Origin: SIG603 sp963589785 | GTDB taxonomy: Bacteria; Bacillota; Clostridia; Oscillospirales; Acutalibacteraceae | Direction: 5' to 3' | Assembly (NCBI GenBank): GCA_963589785.1 | Contig: CAVAMJ010000006.1 | Location: forward strand, 73,934-137,933 | DNA: 64,000 nt | Part shown: one piece after another, positions 16,911 through 25,616 of the stretch | Layout: each line of letters starts with the position of its first letter | Position numbering within the stretch: position 1 is the stretch's first letter | Notes under the pieces: model-generated | What the model was told of the DNA's origin: nothing | What the model saw: the letters and a program-made list of their open reading frames with translations, nothing else | Database searches by the model: none | Made by a program: the position numbers and the translations under genes

Positions 16911-17873
16911 TTATCTTCTGAGCTTAGGATCGAATGCGTCTCTCAAGCCGTCGCCGAGGAGGTTGAAGGAGAGCATTGTGAGACAGATAGCAACAGCAGG
17001 AACAACGAGCTGGAGCGGATATGTCTGGAATGCCTGCTGACCTGCCTGAGCAAGAGTACCCCAAGAGGAATACGGAACAGGAACGCCGAGTCCTAAGTAA
17101 GAGAGCCAAGCTTCTGTGAAGATTGCGCTCGGAATAGCAAGTGTTACGTTGATGATAACAACAGAGAGGGTGTTCGGAACAAGGTGTCTTGCGATAATTC
17201 TGCCGACACCGCCGCCCAATGCCTGAGCTGCGATAACGAACTCCTGCTCTTTAAGCTGAATGATCTGACCACGAACAAGTCGAGCCATACCGGTCCAACC
17301 TGTAACGGCATAGGCAATAACAATTGTCCAAAGACCTGCAGGAAGAACCATCATCAAAAGAACGATAATGATAAGGTAAGGAATACCGTTGATAACTTCA
17401 ACAATTCTCATCATGATGTTATCAACAGCGCCTCCGAAGTAACCGGAGATACCGCCGTAGATGATACCGACGATGAAGTTAATGAAAACAGCAGCGAATG
17501 CGATGAAGAGAGAAACTCTACCGCCCTCCCAAACTCTTGTGAACAGGTCACGTCCGAGTGTATCTGTTCCAAAAACATGGTGGTGGATTTCTGGGTTTCC
17601 GTCAGCGTCTGTGAGAACCTGACATTCTGTCCATACGCCTGCGTTAACGTGAGCGTAGTGCTGCTCTCTGCCCTCAAATGGAGAGAAGAACGGAATAATG
17701 ATGGAGCCGAGAATCATAAGAACAATGATAGCTGCACAAACGAGTGCGACCTTATTCTTAACGAATCTGCCCATAGCATCACGGAAAAAGGTTGTGCTTG
17801 GTCTTGAGATACCTTCACGGTTTTCCGGGTCAGGACCAACCCACTGGAATTTACTCTTAGCGATATTTTCCAT
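16911..17873 (-). CDS. oppC: Oligopeptide ABC transporter permease OppC
   Basis: 320 residues, six membrane helices. An N-terminal OppC_N helix at about 40-65 is followed by a periplasmic-type loop with FGTDTLGRDLFTRVWEGGR, the hallmark of DppC/OppC. The cytoplasmic EAA loop LKEQEFVIAAQALGGGVGRI docks the ATPase. Its start codon overlaps the oppB stop as TAATG, with AGGAGG upstream, showing tight coupling. It forms the translocation pore with OppB. Confidence 0.95.
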   Translation of the reverse strand: MENIAKSKFQWVGPDPENREGISRPSTTFFRDAMGRFVKNKVALVCAAIIVLMILGSIIIPFFSPFEGREQHYAHVNAGVWTECQVLTDADGNPEIHHHVFGTDTLGRDLFTRVWEGGRVSLFIAFAAVFINFIVGIIYGGISGYFGGAVDNIMMRIVEVINGIPYLIIIVLLMMVLPAGLWTIVIAYAVTGWTGMARLVRGQIIQLKEQEFVIAAQALGGGVGRIIARHLVPNTLSVVIINVTLAIPSAIFTEAWLSYLGLGVPVPYSSWGTLAQAGQQAFQTYPLQLVVPAVAICLTMLSFNLLGDGLRDAFDPKLRR

Positions 17874-18817
17874 TATTTGGATCCTCCTGAAACTTTTACT
17901 CGTGGGTCAATTAAGCCGTATACAAGGTCAACAACGAGGTTGCAGAGAATGAGGAAGGTACCGTAGAAGATTGTAGTACCCATGATCATTGTGTAGTTAA
18001 CCTGCTGGATGCTTGTAACGAAAGACTTACCCATGCCTGGAACTGAGAAGATAGACTCAACAACGAATCCACCTGTTAAGATACCGGCTGTTGTAGGTCC
18101 GAGGATAGTAACAACAGGAAGGATAGCGTTTCTTACGCCGTGCTTCCAGATGATAGCTGCCTGAGAAAGACCCTTTGCCTTTGCAGTCTTGATGTAATCC
18201 GAACCAAGAACATCAAGCATACTTGTACGCATAAGACGTGAAACTGATGCGATAGTACCGAAGCCCATTGCGACAACAGGAAGAATCTTGCAGTTCCAAG
18301 AGTTCCAGCCTGTGATCGGGAAGAACTTGATTCCTGTCCATTGGTACAGCTTCAGTCCGAAGAAATACTGGAGCAAAGCCGCAACGATGAACGAAGGCAC
18401 CGAAACACCAAGCAAAGCTATAAGCATACATACCGAATCCCACACCGTACCTCGCTTAACTGCCGCGAGAATACCGATTAAGATACCGACGATAACAGCG
18501 AAAATAAGAGCTCTGATACCGAGGTCAAAGGAAACCGGGAAGGTTGTGAGAAGTTTGTCCGTTACTGAACGGTTGTCGTCAAGGGAAACACCAAAGTCAC
18601 CGTGGAGAACGTTACCTACATAAAGGATATACTGCTCGTAAACGGGCTTATCCAATCCGTACTTTGCTTTCATACTTGCCATAACTGCATCAGGAATTTT
18701 CTTTTCACCTGTGAACGGATCACCAGGGAGAAGCTGCATCATGAAGAAAGTAAGTGTGACGAGAACAAAGACTGTTACAATAGTGTAAGCGATTCTCTTC
18801 AAGAAATACTTGAACAT
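17873..18817 (-). CDS. oppB: Oligopeptide ABC transporter permease OppB
   Basis: 314 residues, six membrane helices. The N-terminus MFKYFLKRIAYTIVTVFVL and the LLPGDPF motif after helix 1 are diagnostic of DppB/OppB. The EAA loop is IKTAKAKGLSQAAIIWKHGVRNA. I place the start at the ATG at 18817 because a long GGAGAGGAGG site lies 12-15 bases upstream; an upstream in-frame GTG/ATG would add 28 charged residues. First gene of the oppBCDF operon; a terminator-like hairpin precedes it at 18950-19004. Confidence 0.95.
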   Translation of the reverse strand: MFKYFLKRIAYTIVTVFVLVTLTFFMMQLLPGDPFTGEKKIPDAVMASMKAKYGLDKPVYEQYILYVGNVLHGDFGVSLDDNRSVTDKLLTTFPVSFDLGIRALIFAVIVGILIGILAAVKRGTVWDSVCMLIALLGVSVPSFIVAALLQYFFGLKLYQWTGIKFFPITGWNSWNCKILPVVAMGFGTIASVSRLMRTSMLDVLGSDYIKTAKAKGLSQAAIIWKHGVRNAILPVVTILGPTTAGILTGGFVVESIFSVPGMGKSFVTSIQQVNYTMIMGTTIFYGTFLILCNLVVDLVYGLIDPRVKVSGGSK

Positions 18818-18949
18818 TTGGGGTTGTCCTCCTCTCCTATAATTTTTGTTTTTTATTTTAGATATCCGGTCTTTTTTCTGGGGTTCTCTATTTACATACA
18901 CAGCTTTCGAACCGGATTAGTCTACAATACAAAAGGCTTATGTCGTCGG

Positions 18950-19004
18950 ACATAAAAAAATAAAGTGCCAGTTTGGTCAGTGAACACCGTACCGCCTTTG
19001 GCAC
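18950..19004 (-). terminator. Terminator-like hairpin in the oppB leader
   Basis: On the - strand, GTGCCA (19004-18999) pairs with TGGCAC (18970-18965), with inner pairings GGT/ACC and GTG/CAC, followed by TTTATTTTTTT. It lies between the likely promoter and oppB, so it may act as an attenuator, or mark the end of a short leader RNA. Confidence 0.5.
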
Positions 19005-19127
19005 AAAAAATTAAACTATCGTATTTTCACAAATAACAAAGTCTGATCCAACCAACATAAAAAAAATTAAAGCTTCAATCAACCAAAAATATGCAATTGA
19101 TTTGTATCTAAAATTCATTGTAGGCTT

Positions 19128-19156
19128 ATTTTACAATAAAATATCGAAATTTACAA
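19128..19156 (-). promoter_or_regulatory. Candidate promoter of oppBCDF
   Basis: On the - strand, TTGTAA (19156-19151), 17 bases, TAAAAT (19133-19128). A second weaker candidate (TTGATT, 17, TATGTT) lies about 60 bases further downstream. Confidence 0.45.
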
Positions 19157-19524
19157 GTGTAGATTAATAGAAAATTCATTATTTTTCCCTTTCCCTTTTT
19201 GTATGCCTTGTACATGAAATCCGTCTGTATTCAAAAAAGCCTTATTTTATCGGCAATTACAGCATATTTTTTTAAGCCTTTTACCGATAAAAAGCAGAAA
19301 TTTAACCTTAGGTCATAGTGCACTTTTCATAAACGCTTGTGTGCTGCGGCTCATTATATGACAGCACTTCTTCGCAATGCCTACTAATTTGCTGTGCAAT
19401 ATCTTATTTTGAAACACATGCTCGATATTTTTGCAAGAGAAAAACATCTCAATTCATAAAAATGACTTGCTTTCATTAATAATAGAGTAAAACCGTTCGG
19501 CAGAGAAACAAATATCGCCGCAAC

Positions 19525-19552
19525 GAAAAAATCCCCGGTATTAACCGAGGAT
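19525..19552 (-). terminator. Terminator of the downstream oppA paralogue
   Basis: On the - strand, ATCCTCGGT and ACCGGGGAT (19552-19531) form a stem with one G-U pair, followed by six U residues. It separates the binding protein gene from oppBCDF. Confidence 0.75.
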
Positions 19553-19820
19553 CTTTCCGACTATATCTATATTACAAATCAGGGGGTGAGACGTAAGCTT
19601 TGTTATGTGTCTCTCTTGAAGACACCTATATAATAACGAGAAAATATTAAGGTTTTTTTAATTTCCTGAGAAAATTATAAAAATCTTATGTGAAGTCTGT
19701 GTGAAAAACAGAGCTTTAATTTTAAATATTTTTCCTATATAAACACCGACGGGCTCCACCGAAGTGAAGCCCGTAAGTGAAACCACTATTATATCTCAAG
19801 GATTACTTATTATCTTATAA

Positions 19821-21608
19821 TTACTTGATTGTAGCGTACTTGAAGTTGTAAGCATTCCAAGCAGTGTAGTTGTAGCCGCCTGTAATCTTCTCACTTGTTG
19901 CATAGGAGTTAGCTGTTACGAAGATTACGGAAATTGGGCAATCATCATAGAGGATCTCCTCGCAGCGTACGAAGTCATCGATACGAGCCTGAGCATCTGT
20001 GTTGACCTGTGCATCCGCGATAAGTGCATCATACTCTTCGTTGTAGTAACCGGAAGAGTTGTTGTTAGATGTGGAAGCGAAGAGGTCGAAGAATGTCATA
20101 GGATCGTTGTAGTCAGCACCCCAACCACTGATATCCATTACGTAGTTACCGTTCTGTCTCTCAGCAGCCTGAGCCTTTGTCTGCATCGGTGTAACTGATA
20201 CTTCAATACCGAGGACATTTCTGATAGACTCCTGGATGAATGCAGCCTGGTTCATGGAGAGGTCAGCATCGGAGCAGTGAATATCGAGGTGAGAAGAGAG
20301 GTCTTCCTTTGTGCAGCCGAGCTCTTCGAGAGCTTTCTCGAGGTAAGCGTTAGCAGCTTCTGCGTCTGCTTCCTGAGCTCTTAAGTAGCCGTCTGTTGCG
20401 TAACCGTCTTCAGCGAGCTTTGTGAGAGCCTGCTCAGCGAATGATGTGCCGTCTGCCAAAACAGATGGTGGGCAGAATGTGTTTGCCGGCTGAGAAGCAT
20501 CCTTCATGATAGCTGCAACGAAGTCTGTTCTTGAGTAGCAGCTGTCGATAGCCTTTCTGAGGTTAACGTTGGACATATACTCGTCATTGCAGTTGAAACG
20601 AACCCAGAGGTCACGTGCTGCTGTGTAGGACTGAATCGGATAACCTTCTGCCTCAAGCTCTGTTGCCTGATCACCTGTGAGGTCGATGAGGTCAATTTCG
20701 CCAGCCTTGAAGGAGTTGAGCTTAGTATCGGACTGAGTGAGAATCTTGAATGTAACGTTCTCAACAGAAACCTTGTCTGCGTCGAAGTAGTTCTCGTTCT
20801 TCTTCATAACGAGCTCGGAATCATGTGTCCAAGACTCGAGTGTGTAAGCGCCGCTCGTGCAGAAGTACTCAGGAGCCATGTTGTAGTTCTCCTGACCGCC
20901 GATTTCGTTGTAGAACTTCTCGTTGATAGGATCGAGAGAGTGGAAACCGAACATGTCGAGAGCATATGGTGTAGGATTCTCGAGAGTAACCTCGAGAGTG
21001 TAGTCATCAACTACGTTAACACCGACGTCTTCCCAATCGCACTCACCGTTGTAGAACTTGTAGCCGTTCTTGATGAGGTTGTAAGCAAAGTAAGCATACT
21101 CAGAACCTGTCTCAGGTGTCATGAGTGTCTTCCAAGCGAATGCATAGTCGGAAGCAACGAGCGGATCGCCGTTGGACCACTTTGCATCCTGACGAAGGTG
21201 GAATGTGTATGTAAGTGAATCATCGGAAATATCCCAAGATTCAGCACCAGCAGGAACTGCGGTGTCATCGTCGCCGGTCATTGTAAGACCAACATTAAGG
21301 AAGTTAAGCATCTTGAACTCTTCGCCGTATGTAGCCTCAAGAGTGGACATGCTTGTAGGTTCCATTGTTACATAGAATGTAAGGCTGTCATCGCCGGGTG
21401 TTCCGGGATAGAGACCTGTTGATGTGCTTGCTGTAGAAGCTTCGCTTGAAGCATCACTTGCATCCTCTGAGGATGCAGCTTCTGTCGACTCGGCTGCTGA
21501 GGACTCATCTGTGGAAGATGATGAGCTTGATGAACTTGAGCATCCTGCAAAGGAGCTAGTTACCATGGTCAGTGCGAGGGCAAAAGCAAGAAATTTTCTA
21601 ACTTTCAT
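19821..21608 (-). CDS. oppA: Oligopeptide-binding lipoprotein, OppA-like (copy 1)
   Basis: 595 residues, solute-binding protein family 5. A lipoprotein signal peptide MKVRKFLAFALALTMVTSS ends at FAG-C23, the lipidated cysteine; then a Ser/Thr/Glu/Ala-rich linker of about 40 residues, and the two-lobed binding domain beginning near LYPGTPGDDSLTFY. The characteristic AESWDISDDSLTYTFHLR motif follows. It captures peptides at the cell surface and delivers them to OppBC. GGAGG precedes the ATG. It has its own promoter (21709-21737) and terminator, so its dose can be set apart from the permease. It is clearly paralogous to the next upstream gene. Confidence 0.94.
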   Translation of the reverse strand: MKVRKFLAFALALTMVTSSFAGCSSSSSSSSSTDESSAAESTEAASSEDASDASSEASTASTSTGLYPGTPGDDSLTFYVTMEPTSMSTLEATYGEEFKMLNFLNVGLTMTGDDDTAVPAGAESWDISDDSLTYTFHLRQDAKWSNGDPLVASDYAFAWKTLMTPETGSEYAYFAYNLIKNGYKFYNGECDWEDVGVNVVDDYTLEVTLENPTPYALDMFGFHSLDPINEKFYNEIGGQENYNMAPEYFCTSGAYTLESWTHDSELVMKKNENYFDADKVSVENVTFKILTQSDTKLNSFKAGEIDLIDLTGDQATELEAEGYPIQSYTAARDLWVRFNCNDEYMSNVNLRKAIDSCYSRTDFVAAIMKDASQPANTFCPPSVLADGTSFAEQALTKLAEDGYATDGYLRAQEADAEAANAYLEKALEELGCTKEDLSSHLDIHCSDADLSMNQAAFIQESIRNVLGIEVSVTPMQTKAQAAERQNGNYVMDISGWGADYNDPMTFFDLFASTSNNNSSGYYNEEYDALIADAQVNTDAQARIDDFVRCEEILYDDCPISVIFVTANSYATSEKITGGYNYTAWNAYNFKYATIK

Positions 21609-21708
21609 CTTTCTTTCCTCCGATTTAATATGTAGTGGATAAAAGTAAATTCCTATGTGTGGAATTTTAGCGTTATGAATTTTTTAGGGGTTTAAAATTC
21701 ATATTTGT

Positions 21709-21737
21709 ATTGTATGCTAACTTTAGATAAAAATCAA
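21709..21737 (-). promoter_or_regulatory. Promoter of oppA copy 1
   Basis: On the - strand, TTGATT (21737-21732), 17 bases, TACAAT (21714-21709). Confidence 0.65.
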
Positions 21738-21954
21738 GACTAAATATCGAATTATTCATAATTTTAATATTCAACCATTAAATCCTTGATTTACATTTGC
21801 ATTTTTATATTATTTGCACAATTACTTTAATATGGCAAAATATTAAAATTCTACACACATTACCTATCGGCTTAATATGTTATGTGCAATTATTAAATTA
21901 AAACTTGCAATTTCTCAACTACAGCACTAAACTCTCCGCAGTATTTTTGTGTTG

Positions 21955-21999
21955 AGGAAAATAATAAGGGACTGCCCCCCGCTACGGAAACAGTCCCTT
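21955..21999 (-). terminator. Terminator of oppA copy 2
   Basis: AAGGGACTG (21966-21974) pairs with CAGTCCCTT (21991-21999); on the - strand it is followed by ATTATTTTCC. Confidence 0.7.
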
Positions 22000-22041
22000 T
22001 TCTAAATCTTATAAAATTGTACTCAAAAACGAGAGATTCAA

Positions 22042-23811
22042 TTACTTAACAGTAGCAAATCTGAAGTTGTTCTGCCATGTGTTGAGCTGGTAGCCACCTG
22101 TTACCTTGCCGGAAACAGCGTAGGAAGAAGCTCTCCAGTAGAATGTAGAAACAGGAACCTCGTCAGCGATGATCTTCTCGCACTCGTAGAAGTCCTTCTG
22201 ACGTGCCTCTGTGTCGAGGTTAGTTCTTGCGTCGTCAAGTAATGCATCGTACTCCTCGCTTGCCCAACCTGTTGGGTTGTTACCGGAATCGGACTCCCAG
22301 AGGTCATACCAAGTCATAGGATCGTTGTAGTCACCGCCCCAACCGGAGAAGTCGAGGATGAAGTTACCGTTTCCTCTCTCAGCGGAGAGTGCCTTTGTTG
22401 TCATGGAGTTAACTGTGATCTCGAAGCCGAGGACAGATCTGATAGCCTCCTGGATGAAAGCAGCTGTGTTGAGAGATGTATCGGAATCACCGACGTTCAT
22501 TGTAATATGAGCGGAGAGATCGTCAACTGTGCAGCCGAGCTCCTCGAGAGCCTTCTCGAAGTACTCCTTAGCCTTAGCTGTATCAGCATCAGCGCTTCTG
22601 AGCTCGCCGATCTCAGCTGTCATCTCCTCTGTGTAAGAACCGCCGTCAAAGCCGGAAACAGGAGTAGGAACGAACATAACAGCAGGCTCGGAAGCATCCT
22701 TAAGAACAGCGTTGATGTAGTCTGTTCTTGAGAAGCAGAGGTCGATAGCCTTTCTGAGGTTTACGTTGGACATATACTGGTCCTTAGTGTTGTAGAGCAT
22801 GTGGTACTCTGTCTGCTCGATGAAGTCAACAGTCTCGAAGCCTTCAGCCTTGAGCTCGTTAGCCTGGTCGCCTGTGAGAGCGATAACGTCAACCTCACCT
22901 GCCTTGAAGGCATTGAGTCTTGTATCGGAAGTTGTGTACATCTTCCAAGTGAGAGTGTCGAGAGAAACCTTGTCTGCATCGAAGTAGTCAGGGTTCTTGC
23001 TCATGACCATCTCGGAATCATGTGTCCAAGAATCGAGAACATATGGACCGCAAGAGATTGTGTACTCAGGCTCCATGAAGTAGTTGTCTGCGCCAACCTC
23101 GTTGTAGAACTCCTCGTTGACTGGCATGAGTGTGCCGAATGTCATGAGAGAGAGGAAGTAAGGAACAGGACCTGCGAGCTTAACCTCGAGGGTGTAATCA
23201 TCAACAACCTTAACGCCGACATCTTCCCAATCGCACTCGCCGTTGTAGAACTTGTAGCCGTTCTCAATGTTAGCTGTGTTGTAGAGGAAGTAAGCGTACT
23301 CTGTACCTGTATCAGCAGTCATAGCCATCTTCCAAGCAAATGCGAAGTCGTTAGCTGTGACAGGTGTGCCGTTTGACCACTTAACATCGTTACGAAGGTG
23401 GAATGTGTAAGTGAGCTGATCGTCAGAAATATCCCAAGACTCAGCAACGCCCGGACCCGGGTTGTTGTCCTCGTCATAAGAGCAAAGACCTGTGAGCAAG
23501 CAGTTCATAATCTTGAAGTCTGCGCTGTAGGTACCTGAAAGAGAGTTGATGGAAGTAGGCTCCATCTGAAGGTCAAGTGTGAGAGAATTCTCACCGCTTG
23601 TGCCGGGATAAAGGTCTGCGTTAGCGTTTGTGCTTGTGCTTGCTTCGCTTGCGTCAGAAGACTCAGCCTCTGTGGACTCTGTGGACTCAGCTGCAGAGGA
23701 CTCTGCGGAAGAATCGGAAGAGCTTGAGGAAGAGCTTGAAGAGCAGCCTACAAGGCTGGTGGAAGCCATTGCGACAGCAAGAACAAGAGCGAGAAGCTTA
23801 TTAAACTTCAT
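22042..23811 (-). CDS. oppA: Oligopeptide-binding lipoprotein, OppA-like (copy 2)
   Basis: 589 residues, same architecture as copy 1: lipoprotein signal MKFNKLLALVLAVAMASTS with LVG-C23, Ser-rich linker, SBP family 5 domain with AESWDISDDQLTYTFHLR. Many blocks match copy 1 almost exactly (for example YKFYNGECDWEDVGV), so the pair arose by duplication. The lobe segments that face the peptide differ more, suggesting different ligand range; this is inference. The ATG at 23811 is chosen for its TGGAGGAA site; the longer upstream frame would bury the signal peptide. Own promoter (23929-23957) and terminator. Confidence 0.94.
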   Translation of the reverse strand: MKFNKLLALVLAVAMASTSLVGCSSSSSSSSSDSSAESSAAESTESTEAESSDASEASTSTNANADLYPGTSGENSLTLDLQMEPTSINSLSGTYSADFKIMNCLLTGLCSYDEDNNPGPGVAESWDISDDQLTYTFHLRNDVKWSNGTPVTANDFAFAWKMAMTADTGTEYAYFLYNTANIENGYKFYNGECDWEDVGVKVVDDYTLEVKLAGPVPYFLSLMTFGTLMPVNEEFYNEVGADNYFMEPEYTISCGPYVLDSWTHDSEMVMSKNPDYFDADKVSLDTLTWKMYTTSDTRLNAFKAGEVDVIALTGDQANELKAEGFETVDFIEQTEYHMLYNTKDQYMSNVNLRKAIDLCFSRTDYINAVLKDASEPAVMFVPTPVSGFDGGSYTEEMTAEIGELRSADADTAKAKEYFEKALEELGCTVDDLSAHITMNVGDSDTSLNTAAFIQEAIRSVLGFEITVNSMTTKALSAERGNGNFILDFSGWGGDYNDPMTWYDLWESDSGNNPTGWASEEYDALLDDARTNLDTEARQKDFYECEKIIADEVPVSTFYWRASSYAVSGKVTGGYQLNTWQNNFRFATVK

Positions 23812-23928
23812 TTTTTGTTCCTCCAAAAATCTTTTGTATGTAGCGGGTAATGTAGTGTGTTTCCGAACCTTTCTTTCTTTCAAAACCTTATAAAATGAAT
23901 TTTTCCTTAAGAAATATTCGGTTTCTAA

Positions 23929-23957
23929 ATTATATAACAGTGTTCACAATTTAGCAA
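23929..23957 (-). promoter_or_regulatory. Promoter of oppA copy 2
   Basis: On the - strand, TTGCTA (23957-23952), 17 bases, TATAAT (23934-23929). Confidence 0.65.
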
Positions 23958-24299
23958 TATTATTTTACCTCAAAAGATGTAGAATTTAGCACTTTGTTTT
24001 TGTGCTATTTTAACAAGTTAAAGTCCAAAAATGCAAATTTTAGGCTCTTGCAATTCAATTTTAGACTAATTTTCACCTCATTTTGTTCATTTAACGAAAC
24101 ATTTGTCTGTGATAAATTCATTTTTACGAAATCAAGTTGCGCTTCGCTTCCGTTAAGCGAGGAGATTATTGCTCTTTCCCCTACTCTCCTTTTATGTGAT
24201 ATTTGTGCGACAGTTTATATAATTTAATATTTTTCTTTCATACAGCACAATTCATAAATATGCAGTTCTATTCTTTTTCCTATGCAAAGCCGTGTTTTT

Positions 24300-24341
24300 A
24301 CAAAACAAAACGGACGGCAAGCCTAAGCTCACCGTCCGTTT
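24300..24341 (-). terminator. Terminator of the DUF1858 gene
   Basis: AAACGGACGG (24308-24317) pairs with CCGTCCGTTT (24332-24341); U-rich TTTTGTTTTG follows on the - strand. Confidence 0.8.
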
Positions 24342-24366
24342 GATTTTCTTAATTAATATATTCTGA

Positions 24367-24573
24367 TTACTCAGCCTTGTTTGCAAGGTATTCCTCAATG
24401 CTCTTGAGAACCTCGTCTGCATCGAGACCGTGAACCATGCAAGCCTCCTCGAGAGACTCACCGATAGAAGACGGGCAGCCTACACAGTGCATACCTGCCT
24501 GCATAAGAACATAAGCAATTCCCATATCATACTGGAGCATATCGCCCATTACTGTTTCCTTTGTGATTGTCAT
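24367..24573 (-). CDS. DUF1858 hybrid-cluster-associated redox disulfide protein
   Basis: A 68-residue protein of the DUF1858 family (hybrid cluster protein-associated redox disulfide domain). The hallmark is C30-V-G-C33 within GMHCVGCPSS and a third cysteine C45, after the start ITKETVMGDML. Family members often occur free or fused to Fe-S proteins and are thought to be small thiol/disulfide carriers in anaerobes; the partner is not adjacent here. The ATG at 24573 is chosen because AGGAGA lies 8 bases upstream; the longer frame is an upstream artefact. Monocistronic. Confidence 0.88.
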   Translation of the reverse strand: MTITKETVMGDMLQYDMGIAYVLMQAGMHCVGCPSSIGESLEEACMVHGLDADEVLKSIEEYLANKAE

Positions 24574-24702
24574 AGTTATATTCTCCTGACTTTCTTGTTT
24601 TATTAGAAGTTTGATTCCTCTTACTGACTTCTGTGATATTATACCAAAATAGTATATATTTAGCAAGAGTTATTTTTTCATATAGTTATTCCATTAAAGG
24701 GG

Positions 24703-25422
24703 TTAAACGCTCAGAACCGCGGCATCAAGTGCTATTCTCATCATATCCGTGAAGGCAGTCTGTCTTTCCTCAGCACTTGTCTCTTCACCTGTCACCATTG
24801 AATCGGAAATCGTGACTATGCAAGCCGCATTCTTTCCGCAAACATTTGCATTGTGAAGCAGAGCGAAGCTTTCCATTTCCACAGCCGCACAGCCGAGAGT
24901 ATCACGATAATAATCCACCTTAGGCATATTCTCCTCGGTATAGAAATTATCGGAGGAATGAAGTCTGCCAAGCTTTAGGGGAATTTTTAAGTTCTCTGCG
25001 GCATAGACCAGCTTTTCGTTCAGCTCCTCTGACGGCAAAAGTATGGGACGGGTTTCTCCCGACTGATTATTTGCATAATTTGAAGCGGAATAGACAGAAT
25101 TTGCCAGCAAAATATCATAAAGCTTGAGTTCTGTGGTGTAAGCGCCCGCCGAACCTATCCTTATAATGTTGTCTACATCGTAAAATTTATAGAGCTCATA
25201 GGAATAGATACCGATTGATGGCATACCCATTCCGCTTGCCATGACAGAAACAGGAAATCCCTTGTATTTTCCCGTGTAGGCATAGATGTTTCTTACAGAG
25301 CTTACAAGCTTCGCCGAATCCAAAAAGTTTTCGGCAATAAATTTTGCTCTTAAAGGATCTCCCGGCATGAGAACGGTCTTTGCAATCTGACCTTTTTCGG
25401 CGGCATTGTGAGGGGTTGACAT
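24703..25422 (-). CDS. deoD: Purine nucleoside phosphorylase, DeoD type
   Basis: 239 residues, trimer-of-dimers PNP family I. Phosphorolysis of purine (deoxy)nucleosides to base and (deoxy)ribose-1-phosphate in nucleoside salvage. TPHNAA supplies the conserved His, PGDPLRAK the phosphate-binding Arg, RIGSAGAY the second phosphate loop, VEMES the ribose site and TISDSM the catalytic Asp. AERQTAFTDMM matches the C-terminal family block. The GGAG site is well placed. No other deo gene is adjacent. Its leader has two alternative hairpins (25452-25484). Confidence 0.96.
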   Translation of the reverse strand: MSTPHNAAEKGQIAKTVLMPGDPLRAKFIAENFLDSAKLVSSVRNIYAYTGKYKGFPVSVMASGMGMPSIGIYSYELYKFYDVDNIIRIGSAGAYTTELKLYDILLANSVYSASNYANNQSGETRPILLPSEELNEKLVYAAENLKIPLKLGRLHSSDNFYTEENMPKVDYYRDTLGCAAVEMESFALLHNANVCGKNAACIVTISDSMVTGEETSAEERQTAFTDMMRIALDAAVLSV

Positions 25423-25451
25423 ATTTATTTCTCCTTTGCCTTAAAACGGCA

Positions 25452-25484
25452 AAACTATGTCTCAAACTATGCAAAACATAGTTT
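25452..25484 (-). promoter_or_regulatory. Alternative hairpins in the deoD leader
   Basis: On the + strand AAACTATG occurs twice (25452-25459 and 25464-25471) and CATAGTTT once (25477-25484), so in RNA of either strand one arm can pair with either of two partners. Possible switch, not a recognised riboswitch family. Confidence 0.3.
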
Positions 25485-25616
25485 AGAATTACTATTGAAT
25501 TTTGTGTTCTTCGGTGTTAAGATAATCTGCGGTCATCGTCGGAACAAAGCCGACCACGAACCGAACCTTTATTATTTTACTTTAAATGAGTAATTGAAAG
25601 AAAGCAAGAAAATAAT

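Larger units (their letters stand above)
18818..19820. other. 1-kb intergenic region upstream of oppB
   Basis: No coding region is supported here. It contains, in - strand order: the terminator of the upstream binding protein (19525-19552), a promoter (19128-19156), a terminator-like hairpin (18950-19004) and the oppB ribosome site. A further hairpin with no clear U tail is at 19747-19773 (ACGGGCT/AGCCCGT). The rest is A/T rich. Confidence 0.6.
21609..22041. other. Intergenic region between the two oppA paralogues
   Basis: Contains the promoter of the downstream paralogue and the terminator of the upstream one (21966-21999); otherwise A/T-rich sequence with nothing recognised. Confidence 0.6.
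23812..24366. other. Intergenic region upstream of oppA copy 2
   Basis: Holds the copy 2 promoter and, at the far end, the terminator at 24308-24341 for the - strand redox gene. Nothing else recognised in the A/T-rich middle. Confidence 0.55.

Noticed and set aside
17184..17807. 207-codon open frame on the + strand
   Set aside because: It lies wholly antisense to oppC, whose motifs are intact; the frame is Asn/Ser/Cys-rich and lacks a ribosome site.
19821..23811. Low-complexity Ser-rich tracts as repeats
   Set aside because: They are the expected flexible linkers right after the lipobox cysteine of both binding proteins.
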